From positions 1 to 13,628 of the forward strand of contig CAYSPZ010000045.1 of NCBI GenBank assembly GCA_964433065.1: DNA of 13,628 bases, written 5' to 3'. The translations under genes and the position numbers were made by a program. The notes under the pieces are model-generated. The model saw nothing but the letters and a program-made list of their open reading frames with translations. It was not told where the DNA came from and did not search any database. The DNA comes from RGIG3009 sp964433065. Its GTDB lineage: Bacteria > Bacillota > Clostridia > Oscillospirales > Acutalibacteraceae. Within the stretch, counting starts at the first letter, position 1. The number at the start of each line of letters is the position of its first letter. Below are positions 8,401-13,628 of this stretch, piece by piece.

Positions 8401-8459
8401 TAGTCCTCGTTTTGAAGAAAAAGAAGACCGAACCCGAACAGGAAAATAACGCGGAATAA
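5400..8459 (+). CDS. Permuted GH3 glycoside hydrolase, secreted and membrane-anchored (copy 3)
   Basis: This is a 1019-residue protein. It starts with a Sec signal peptide (residues 1 to about 25; Lys-Lys, hydrophobic core, ASA site). Then come the GH3 C-terminal alpha/beta domain (about 55-290), a fibronectin-III-like domain (about 350-460), the TIM barrel (about 530-815), a Thr-rich repeat linker (about 820-975), a transmembrane helix (about 982-1005) and a KKKK tail. Candidate acid/base is Glu183 in SRWEGEGG and nucleophile Asp759 in MSDWDD. DGP (Asp582), NIHRNPLAGRNFEYYSED, KH (680-681) and NNQETNR are intact. Predicted role is retaining exo-hydrolysis of a beta-glycoside at the outer face of the membrane. 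No LPXTG sortase signal is present; anchoring is by the helix. The ATG overlaps the copy 2 stop, with GAGG at 5388-5391 as ribosome binding site. The exact sugar cannot be read from sequence. Confidence 0.95.
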   Translation: MKKWISLLLVIALCAVLPMNASAVATKATDGMGWASLLNNAGSIPRSTPYTSSEQAAVALQAAQEGAVLLKNENNALPLRPTDKVAIFGTRQLTDPDTNKTQYGYLAGGAGAGAVYGVIKTSPLSCLRAKANDGKFQLYEEISKKYEQLKTGYKQRDILADVDKAKADGVNKAVIIISRWEGEGGTEESWLGEAWSNPDSDTVAGEWYLDNNEKRLIQKLNDTFDSVIVVFNTGNLMDTTWVKNGIDGEQVVDAALSAWYGGHQGPQAIADLLVGDATPSGKLATTSAPIENYPSTENFGLNASENGKYSNYEEDIFVGYRYFETFNKAVNYEFGFGLSYTTFDISNLTYKANSTHITVTAKIKNTGNYVGKEVLQVYFSAPQMGTGSAKLSKPAKELAAYVKTDELAPGESQTVTATFPIDDMSSYDDTGVTGKKSAWVMEAGDYKIYAGTSVKKVTQVGTYKQNSLRVVEQVSAQMSPTQLSKRLLADGTYEDVNVDHSPVTQLDKGTNYDAKVYDKVITYADVKAGKNTIEELVSQMSIEDLASFSASYETPGSSSNSGTGGNDNTKNTYGITPCANIDGPAGPNTVPWSFPSATAIACTFNIDIAADVGTVGGKYCESGVGNGKPFMWQSTGVNIHRNPLAGRNFEYYSEDPLVTGLCGSAVTLRVQEQGVGVVVKHLAANNQETNRGGNDARMSERALREIYLKGFEIICKEVDPASIMTSYNMINGVNSWLATEMLINIIRDEWGWDGMYMSDWDDVGEKSGHMVLAGHNIKMGQNQAARMYQDTITYYNEGKICRSLLEENAVYVIRAILDSDREYEGPADANKTTAPRKTTSSVKATTTTDQGKTTTKQGQVANTTKDQGKTTTKQGQVATTTKQGQVATTTKQGQVTTPIGGNDTVTTPVGGNDTVTTPVGGDNTPTTTETNPDGTPVTTTTATNPDGTPVTTTTVEGGDVVDTTTTVDGGDDQTDTTPKGSLVWLYVLIAVVVLGGAAVAVVLVLKKKKTEPEQENNAE
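7956..8308 (+). repeat. Thr-rich linker repeats in GH3 copy 3
   Basis: In-frame 27-base units encode TTTKQGQVA (four KQGQ copies, one interrupted by a NTTKDQGK variant). They are followed by GGNDTVTTPV units and two TNPDGTPVTTTT units. From 8052 to 8308 the DNA is nearly identical to 11143-11399 in copy 4, with about nine differences in 257 bases counted by eye. Confidence 0.9.
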
Positions 8460-8462
8460 TTT

Positions 8463-8499
8463 AAAAAAGTGAATGCGTGACTCACGCATTCACTTTTTT
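8463..8499. terminator. Intrinsic terminator after GH3 copy 3
   Basis: A perfect 11-base stem GTGAATGCGTG (8469-8479) / CACGCATTCAC (8483-8493) has an ACT loop and is flanked by A6 and T6 runs (to 8499). It starts a few bases after the copy 3 stop and separates this operon from copy 4. Confidence 0.93.
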
Positions 8500-8500
8500 G

Positions 8501-8529
8501 TTGCGCTTATGAGAGTTCTATGGTATACT
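8501..8529 (+). promoter_or_regulatory. Extended -10 promoter of GH3 copy 4
   Basis: TTGCGC (8501-8506) lies 17 bases before TATACT (8524-8529). TG one base upstream of the -10 gives the extended form TGGTATACT. The promoter immediately follows the copy 3 terminator and sits 24 bases before the copy 4 ATG, so copy 4 is an independent unit. The -35 matches consensus only at TTG. Confidence 0.7.
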
Positions 8530-8540
8530 GAGCGTGAAAA

Positions 8541-8547
8541 AGGGGGG
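8541..8547 (+). promoter_or_regulatory. Ribosome binding site of GH3 copy 4
   Basis: AGGGGGG lies six bases before the ATG at 8554. It settles the start there, because an in-frame ATG at 8473 lies inside the preceding terminator stem and upstream of the promoter. Confidence 0.8.
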
Positions 8548-8553
8548 CTGAGT

Positions 8554-11500
8554 ATGAAAAGACTGACGAATTTTCTTTTAGCAATTGCGTTATGCCTATC
8601 CTTATCGGGAGAGTTGTCGGCGACGGCTGTTGCCGCCGAGGACGATATGGGTTGGGGTGACGTCATCCTCGGTGCGGGTACGCTAAGTACCGGCACGGTA
8701 TACGATGCCGATGAAATGAAAAAGACCGCCATTCAAGCGGGTGAAGAAGGCATCGTAATGGTGAAAAACGAGAACGGCGCGTTGCCGCTTCGCCCGACCG
8801 ATAAGGTGGCGGTATTCGGTGCGGCACAGTTCTGGGAGTCGTCGTCCGATGCCGACGGATATCATTTCGGCGGGATCGGGTCGGGTGCGATGTGGGGAAA
8901 ACCCGAGAAAGAACCGATCAAGGCGATCACCGCACTGGCGGCGCAAGGAAAATTTACGGTGTATTCTGCCATTTCGAATAAGTATGAGAGCCAACGCAAC
9001 TACACACCTACCGCAAAAGATTACGCGGATGCGAAGGCGGCGGGGGTTAACAAAGCGATCGTATTCATCACCCGTTACGACGGGGAAGGCGACAGTAATC
9101 TCAATCCCGATGGGGACGAGAAGATCGCCAAAGGGGATTGGTATCTATCCCGAAAAGAAGAAGCGTTGATCCAGGCGCTGAACGAACAGTTTGAACACGT
9201 GATCGCGGTGATGAACACGGGCGACGTGATGGATACCAATTGGATCAAAAGCGGGATCGACGGTGTGCAGGTGGTGGACGCAGCACTGTTTTCTTGGTAC
9301 GGCGGTACTTACGGTGCGATCGCGCTTGCCAACATTTTAAGCGGAGACGCTAGTCCGTCGGGCAAACTTGCCGAAACGGCGGCGGATATTTACAACTATC
9401 CCACCACCGAAGATTTCGATAACAAGCAATACACCGCATATACCGAAGACGTCTTTTTGGGGTATCGGTATTTTGAAACGTTTAACGTGCCGGTAAACTA
9501 TGAGTTTGGGTTCGGTTTATCCTATACCGATTTTGAGATGAGCGATATCCGAATGAGTTCCAACGCGACCCACGTTACGGTGAAGGTGACCGTAAAGAAT
9601 ACGGGTAACTATGTCGGCAAAGAAGTGGTACAGGTATATTTCTCCGCGCCGCAAAAGGGAGTGGGTGGTGCGAAACTGGCAAAACCCGCCAAGGAACTCG
9701 CGGGATATGCGAAAACCGACGAACTCAAACCCGGTCAATATCAAGAAGTGACGGTAAAATTCCCGATTTCGGAACTCGCGTCGTATGATGATACGGGTGT
9801 CACGGGCAAAAAAGCCGCATGGGTGATGGAAGCAGGCGATTATAAAATCTTGGTTGGCAACTCGGTCAAGAACGTCAAACAAGCGGGTATTTACAAACAA
9901 AACGCACTTCGTGTAGTGGAACAACTGTCCACCAAACTGACCCCCCAGGCACTCGGTAAACGGTTGCTCGCGGACGGCAGTTACGAAACGCTTAACGCAG
10001 GGACGGTAAAAGAACCCGTATTGGCGGCGGAGAGCAGTAAAGGGCAACAGACCTACCCGAAACTCGTCACCTTTGATGACGTGAAGGCGGGTAAGAACAC
10101 GGTCGAGCAACTGGTGTCGCAGATGACCATTGAGGAACTGGCTTCCTTTACCGTACCGTCCGGAGGAAAAAACGATGTTTCCGTGCTTGGCGGGAGTGCC
10201 GCCGTTTCACAAAAATACGGTATTTCGCGATGCGGTATGGCGGACGGACCGGCGGGTATTAACACGTATATGTGGTCGTTCCCGTCGGCGACGTCAATGG
10301 CGTGTACGTGGAATCTGGATCTGCTCGCGGATTTTGGTACCATCACGGGTAAATACGGCAAGGGCATCGATGATTACGATTTCTGGCTGGCGCCCGGTGT
10401 GAATATGCAACGCAATCCGCTGGGTGGGCGCAACTACGAGTATTTTTCGGAGGATGCGTTGGTCACGGGATTGTGCGCGACGGCCATCACAGTGAAATGT
10501 CAAGCGATCGGCATTTCGGTAACCGCCAAGCATTACGTGGCAAACGATAAAGAGTTGGCGCGCGGCAGTTGTGACAGTCGCGTATCCGAACGCGCGATGC
10601 GTGAGATCTATCTGCGTCCGTTTGAATTTCTTGTGAAGGTTGGCAAAGCGGCGAGTATGATGACGGGGTATAACGTGGTCAACGGAACGCAGATCATTGA
10701 ATACCCCGAACTGTTGGCACTTCCTCGTGAAGAGTGGGGATGGGACGGATTTTATATGAGCGATAGTGGTGATATGAACAGTGGTACCACTGCAGCGTAT
10801 ATCGCCGGAATACAAATGGCGTTGGGTCCGGTGGCACCACCGTCGACGTTATCCGATTGCACGCCGATGGTGAATGCGTATAACAACGGAAAGATCACCC
10901 GCGCGGTGTTGGAAAAGAGTGCGGCGACCATCTTGACCGCGATCCTTCGTCAAAAGACGGGGTATTCCTACAAGAAGGTGCCCCACTACGACCCGACGGG
11001 TGAGATCAAGAGCGGTACGGCGAACGCAACGACCGAGCAACGTCCGACCACCGCGACGGTTGGACAAGACAAGACGACCACCAAGCAGGGTCAGGTGGCG
11101 AACACCACGAAGGATCAGGCAAAGACGACCACCAAACAGGGTCAGGTGGCAACCACCACCAAACAGGGTCAAGTGACCACCCCGATCGGCGGTAACGATA
11201 CGGTGACCACACCTGTGGGCGGTAACGACACGGTGACCACACCGGTCGGAGGCGACAATACTCCCACCACGACCGAGACCAATCCCGATGGTACGCCCGT
11301 CACCACCACGACCGCGACCAACCCCGACGGTACACCCGTTACCACCACAACGGTGGAAGGCGGCGACATTGCGGATACGACCACCACGGTCGATGGCGGC
11401 AGTAACGTCGGCGGTGACGATCCGACCGCCACCGCCCCCAAAGGCGGCAGTCTGATTTGGTTGTATATTCTGATCGGTGTCGTCGTACTCGGCGGCGCGG

Positions 11501-11556
11501 CGGTTGCGGTAATTCTCATTTTGAAGAAAAAGAAGACCGAGCCCGAGCAGGAATAA
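8554..11556 (+). CDS. Permuted GH3-family protein, secreted and membrane-anchored, with SDS instead of SDW (copy 4)
   Basis: This protein is 1000 residues from the chosen ATG. A signal peptide (1 to about 28, AVAA end) is followed by the GH3 C-terminal domain (about 55-280), a fibronectin-III-like domain (about 335-450), the TIM barrel (about 515-800), a Thr-rich linker (about 815-960), a transmembrane helix (about 967-990) and a KKKK tail. Candidate acid/base Glu178 (TRYDGEGD), Asp564 (ADGP), KH (659-660) and nucleophile Asp737 are present. Two active-site blocks depart from copies 2 and 3. The residue after the nucleophile is Ser738, where GH3 enzymes normally have Trp, and the NNQE loop reads NDKELAR. 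The insertion after the acid/base is also different (SNLNPDGD). It is probably still a hydrolase, but with a different or wider subsite, or possibly a sugar-binding relative. It is monocistronic, with its own promoter and terminator. Confidence 0.93.
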   Translation: MKRLTNFLLAIALCLSLSGELSATAVAAEDDMGWGDVILGAGTLSTGTVYDADEMKKTAIQAGEEGIVMVKNENGALPLRPTDKVAVFGAAQFWESSSDADGYHFGGIGSGAMWGKPEKEPIKAITALAAQGKFTVYSAISNKYESQRNYTPTAKDYADAKAAGVNKAIVFITRYDGEGDSNLNPDGDEKIAKGDWYLSRKEEALIQALNEQFEHVIAVMNTGDVMDTNWIKSGIDGVQVVDAALFSWYGGTYGAIALANILSGDASPSGKLAETAADIYNYPTTEDFDNKQYTAYTEDVFLGYRYFETFNVPVNYEFGFGLSYTDFEMSDIRMSSNATHVTVKVTVKNTGNYVGKEVVQVYFSAPQKGVGGAKLAKPAKELAGYAKTDELKPGQYQEVTVKFPISELASYDDTGVTGKKAAWVMEAGDYKILVGNSVKNVKQAGIYKQNALRVVEQLSTKLTPQALGKRLLADGSYETLNAGTVKEPVLAAESSKGQQTYPKLVTFDDVKAGKNTVEQLVSQMTIEELASFTVPSGGKNDVSVLGGSAAVSQKYGISRCGMADGPAGINTYMWSFPSATSMACTWNLDLLADFGTITGKYGKGIDDYDFWLAPGVNMQRNPLGGRNYEYFSEDALVTGLCATAITVKCQAIGISVTAKHYVANDKELARGSCDSRVSERAMREIYLRPFEFLVKVGKAASMMTGYNVVNGTQIIEYPELLALPREEWGWDGFYMSDSGDMNSGTTAAYIAGIQMALGPVAPPSTLSDCTPMVNAYNNGKITRAVLEKSAATILTAILRQKTGYSYKKVPHYDPTGEIKSGTANATTEQRPTTATVGQDKTTTKQGQVANTTKDQAKTTTKQGQVATTTKQGQVTTPIGGNDTVTTPVGGNDTVTTPVGGDNTPTTTETNPDGTPVTTTTATNPDGTPVTTTTVEGGDIADTTTTVDGGSNVGGDDPTATAPKGGSLIWLYILIGVVVLGGAAVAVILILKKKKTEPEQE
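11074..11399 (+). repeat. Thr-rich linker repeats in GH3 copy 4
   Basis: The same repeat classes as copy 3 are present, but with three KQGQ units instead of four, so one 27-base TTTKQGQVA unit fewer. The shared second part (11143-11399) is nearly identical to 8052-8308. This points to unit gain or loss plus recent homogenisation. Confidence 0.9.
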
Positions 11557-11574
11557 TTGACTGAATAAGTAACG

Positions 11575-11609
11575 AAGGCGGACGCGAGAGCGTTCGTCTT
11601 TGTCTTTTT
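11575..11609 (+). terminator. Intrinsic terminator after GH3 copy 4
   Basis: An 11-base stem AAGGCGGACGC (11575-11585) / GCGTTCGTCTT (11590-11600), with two G-T wobbles and a GAGA loop, is followed by a T-rich run ending in T5 (11605-11609). It lies about 20 bases after the stop codon. Confidence 0.75.
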
Positions 11610-11635
11610 GGACCTTGCTGACCAAAAAGACAAAG
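11598..11635. terminator. Second hairpin overlapping the copy 4 terminator
   Basis: A perfect 14-base inverted repeat, CTTTGTCTTTTTGG (11598-11611) and CCAAAAAGACAAAG (11622-11635), has a 10-base loop. Its left arm overlaps the 3' arm end and T run of the first hairpin, so the two structures compete. It has no T run on the plus strand, so it may protect the 3' end or be part of a dispersed palindromic repeat rather than being a terminator itself. Confidence 0.6.
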
Positions 11636-11664
11636 AAAGTGACGCGGGTTTTAAAAAAAACGAC

Positions 11665-11692
11665 TTGAACAAGAACTGAATTATGTTATAAT
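11665..11692 (+). promoter_or_regulatory. Extended -10 sigma-A promoter of the oxidoreductase gene
   Basis: TTGAAC (11665-11670) is followed, after 16 bases, by TATAAT (11687-11692). TGT directly upstream of the -10 gives an extended -10 element. The promoter sits 48 bases before the ATG at 11741, so the gene can be expressed independently of GH3 copy 4. Confidence 0.82.
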
Positions 11693-11740
11693 GATATCGA
11701 CAATGTCCCATAAAAATTAAAACAAAGGGTGACGAGAAGT

Positions 11741-13021
11741 ATGAATAGACCGATTGATATCGTGGTTGTCGGTGCGGGTAACCGTGGCGGTAAGGTATAT
11801 TCGCCGTTTGCGAAGTTGCGTCCCGATATGATGCGTATTGTGGGTGTGGCGGAGATCGATCCGCAACGTCGCGAGGAGATGGCGCGTGAATATAACATTC
11901 CTGCCGAAAACTGTTTCGAGTCGGCGGAAGAATTCTTCAAGCACGACAAGATGGCGGATGCGGTCATCATCGCAACGATGGACCGTCAGCACTATGCGCA
12001 CAGCATGGCGGCGTTGGATCTTGGCTATCACATCCTGCTCGAAAAACCGATCGCGCCCACCATCAAAGAATGCGTGGAGATCTCGGATAAAGCGGAAAAA
12101 CTGGGATTGCATGTGGTGATCTGTCACGTGTTGCGGTACACCACCTTCTATCAACTGCTCAAATACTGTGTAGATTCGGGCAAGATCGGTGATGTGGTGG
12201 CATTGCACCAGACCGAAAACGTCGGTTGGTGGCATCAGGCGCACAGTTTCGTGCGCGGTAACTGGCGCAATAGTGACGAAACGACCCCGATGATCCTGCA
12301 AAAATCCTGTCACGATATGGATATTCTGCATTGGTTGATCGGCAAAAAAGCGTTGCGGGTCAGTTCGTTCGGTTCCAACAAACAGTTCAAACCCGAATGT
12401 GCACCTCCCGGTGCGGCGGATCGTTGCTTAAACGGTTGTAAAGCCCGCGCGGGTTGCCCGTACGATTGCGAGAAGATCTACATCTATAAAGATTACGTGA
12501 AAGCACACACCGACGTATGGCCGCAGAACGCGGTATGCGCGGACGTGACCCCTGAGAACCTGCGCGAAGCGTTGCGCACGGGTCCGTTCGGCAGATGCGT
12601 GTATTTCTGCGACAACAACGTGGTCGACCATCAGACGGTCAACATTCAGTTTGAGGATGAAGTGACCGCGACCTTTATGATGTGCGGGCATACCAACGAC
12701 CAGTTCGCGCGTGAGATCGTTATTTACGGTACTCACGGTGAGATCCGTGCCGCCATCCGTGAAGGTGGTAACGAGACCATCGAGATGAACTTCTACGGTA
12801 AAGGTACCGAGAAACTCAACGTGGCGGATTACACCACCGACTTCTCGGGTCACTCCGGCGGCGACAACCATATGATGGAAGATTTCCTGCATCTGGTTGC
12901 AGGTGAACCTGTCACCGGCAACACCGTTACGGTGGTCAAGGCTTCGGTGCACTCGCACAAGATGGCGCTGGCGGCGGAAGATTCCCGCTTGAACGGCGGT
13001 AAAGTGGTCGAAATTGACTAA
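11741..13021 (+). CDS. Gfo/Idh/MocA-family NAD(P)-dependent oxidoreductase with a Cys-rich insertion
   Basis: This is a 426-residue soluble protein, expected in the cytoplasm. The N-terminal Rossmann fold shows the dinucleotide motif GAGNRG (11-16), AEID at the end of the second strand (37-40) and the family signature LLEKPIAP (99-106, with Glu101-Lys102-Pro103). The C-terminal domain has KSCHDMDILHWL (188-199), which supplies the conserved His/Asp catalytic positions. Residues 220-243 hold five cysteines (220, 229, 233, 239, 243), a possible metal site. The family oxidises or reduces sugars, cyclitols and their derivatives; some members convert glycosides to 3-keto forms. Substrate here is unknown. 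The start at 11741 uses AAAGGGT (11724-11730); a GTG at 11729 overlaps that site and is rejected. It has its own promoter and terminator, next to the GH3 cluster. Confidence 0.94.
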   Translation: MNRPIDIVVVGAGNRGGKVYSPFAKLRPDMMRIVGVAEIDPQRREEMAREYNIPAENCFESAEEFFKHDKMADAVIIATMDRQHYAHSMAALDLGYHILLEKPIAPTIKECVEISDKAEKLGLHVVICHVLRYTTFYQLLKYCVDSGKIGDVVALHQTENVGWWHQAHSFVRGNWRNSDETTPMILQKSCHDMDILHWLIGKKALRVSSFGSNKQFKPECAPPGAADRCLNGCKARAGCPYDCEKIYIYKDYVKAHTDVWPQNAVCADVTPENLREALRTGPFGRCVYFCDNNVVDHQTVNIQFEDEVTATFMMCGHTNDQFAREIVIYGTHGEIRAAIREGGNETIEMNFYGKGTEKLNVADYTTDFSGHSGGDNHMMEDFLHLVAGEPVTGNTVTVVKASVHSHKMALAAEDSRLNGGKVVEID

Positions 13022-13030
13022 TAAAAACGT

Positions 13031-13065
13031 GATGCCGATGACGGGAGTCATCGGCATCTTTTTTA
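13031..13065. terminator. Bidirectional terminator between the oxidoreductase and the small minus-strand gene
   Basis: A perfect 12-base stem GATGCCGATGAC (13031-13042) / GTCATCGGCATC (13047-13058), with a GGGA loop and T6 (13059-13064), follows the double TAA stop of the oxidoreductase. The minus-strand gene stops at 13063-13065, within the T run. Confidence 0.92.
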
Positions 13066-13497
13066 GACGTAGACGAGAAGTTCTTTGTAAAACCGTTGTT
13101 CGCAGTCGATCAGTTTTTCGGCAAGACGACGGCTTTCGGGCGCGGCTTTGGGGTATTGATTGAGATAGCCGCTGAGCGATTTGATACCCATATGGCATCC
13201 GTCGGTCATCAGTTGCGCCACGTGTGAGGCTTTGCTGTCCGCCATCAGTTTCACTTCGGTGGACAGCCACGAAAACACCTTGGCGGCAGGGTGGGGATCT
13301 TTTTCGTCCTCGTGAATGTCGTTGAGCAGCGCGTGGCATTCGTCACCGATGGAAATGTGTTCATCGTTGTATTTTTTCAGAATGTCGTGCAGTGCGTGGT
13401 CACGGTTGACAAATGGCAACACCTGTTCTAAACTATTGGTAGCGCTTTTACATCCGGCATTGCATTCTTTGAGTAAGTTTACGGTATCGGCGGTCAT
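13063..13497 (-). CDS. Small conserved-type helical protein, possibly ferritin-like (DUF2383-like)
   Basis: The protein has 144 residues from the ATG at 13497, chosen because AAGGAGTGAA (minus strand, 13510-13501) precedes it; an in-frame ATG at 13530 has no such site. It has no signal peptide or transmembrane segment. The sequence is almost entirely amphipathic helix in character, with Glu, His and Asp spread through it (for example NRDHALHDIL, NDEHISIGDECHALL, HEDEKDPHP) and an N-terminal ECNAGCKSA cysteine pair. This resembles the small four-helix, ferritin-like proteins grouped as DUF2383, but I assign that from pattern memory only. The function is unknown. It converges on the oxidoreductase and shares its terminator; no functional link to the GH3 genes is evident. 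Confidence 0.8.
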   Translation of the reverse strand: MTADTVNLLKECNAGCKSATNSLEQVLPFVNRDHALHDILKKYNDEHISIGDECHALLNDIHEDEKDPHPAAKVFSWLSTEVKLMADSKASHVAQLMTDGCHMGIKSLSGYLNQYPKAAPESRRLAEKLIDCEQRFYKELLVYV

Positions 13498-13628
13498 CGT
13501 TTCACTCCTTCGACTAGGGTAGCGCGACATATCCGAACTCCGTTTTTGAGCGGCGGATTTTTGCTCGACCCTACGTTAAAATACTCGCCAATACGGGCGT
13601 ATTGGCTGCGTTTTGTGCCTTGCTCGAA
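13498..13628. other. Structured upstream region of the small minus-strand gene
   Basis: No gene is seen. The region holds a perfect hairpin GCCAATAC (13587-13594) / GTATTGGC (13599-13606) with loop GGGC, followed on the plus strand by TGCGTTTTGTG. Outer arms TAGGGT (13515-13520) / ACCCTA (13568-13573) enclose a smaller ATCCG (13531-13535) / CGGAT (13554-13558) pairing. TTGCTCGA occurs at 13561-13568 and 13620-13627. I could not find a convincing sigma-A promoter for the minus-strand gene. It may be a dispersed repeat or a structured leader. Confidence 0.5.

Noticed and set aside
8330..8459. Sortase (LPXTG-type) anchoring of GH3 copies 3 and 4
   Set aside because: The arrangement of helix plus KKKK tail resembles a sorting signal, but no LPXTG-like motif precedes it (PKGSLVW and PKGGSLIW instead), and the tail extends well beyond the lysines.
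8473..8553. Upstream in-frame ATG at 8473 as start of GH3 copy 4
   Set aside because: It lies in the terminator stem of copy 3, upstream of the copy 4 promoter, and would bury the signal peptide behind 27 extra residues. AGGGGGG before 8554 fits far better.

Overview
The window is about 13.6 kb of moderately GC-rich bacterial DNA with Firmicutes-type signals: strong GGAGG-like ribosome binding sites, sigma-A promoters, and hairpin-plus-T terminators. It most likely comes from an anaerobic Clostridia gut or rumen-type bacterium (Oscillospirales/Ruminococcus-like). That placement is an inference from gene families and from the domain-swapped GH3 enzymes known in Ruminococcus albus and Butyrivibrio fibrisolvens; no taxonomic marker gene is present.

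The dominant content is a tandem family of four paralogous glycoside hydrolase family 3 (GH3) proteins: 1-1928 (5' end outside the window), 3016-5403, 5400-8459 and 8554-11556. All show, or in the truncated copy are consistent with, the circularly permuted GH3 order: the alpha/beta C-terminal domain first, then a fibronectin-III-like domain, then the TIM-barrel domain carrying the nucleophile. Copies 3 and 4 have signal peptides. Copies 1, 3 and 4 end in a Thr-rich repeat linker, a transmembrane helix and a charged tail, so they should be displayed outside the cell and anchored in the membrane. Copy 2 has no signal peptide, linker or anchor and should be cytoplasmic. Copies 1 and 4 form one subtype (altered active-site loops; copy 4 has SDS in place of SDW at the nucleophile). 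Copies 2 and 3 form a second subtype, closer to ordinary GH3.

Layout: GH3 copy 1 runs into a bidirectional terminator shared with a convergent AraC-family regulator (1967-2818, minus). The regulator is divergent from the operon of copies 2 and 3, which overlap by ATGA. After a strong terminator, copy 4 has its own promoter and terminator. A Gfo/Idh/MocA-type NAD(P)-dependent oxidoreductase (11741-13021), with its own promoter, follows. It converges on a small predicted helical-bundle protein (13063-13497, minus), again through a shared bidirectional terminator.

Functional model (inference): the AraC regulator senses a glycoside-derived signal and controls the coupled cytoplasmic and surface GH3 pair. 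The surface enzymes trim glycosides outside, the cytoplasmic paralogue finishes imported material, and the oxidoreductase may act on a released or modified sugar. No transporter is visible. No mobile element, CRISPR array, rRNA or tRNA was recognised. No gap between genes exceeds 300 bases.
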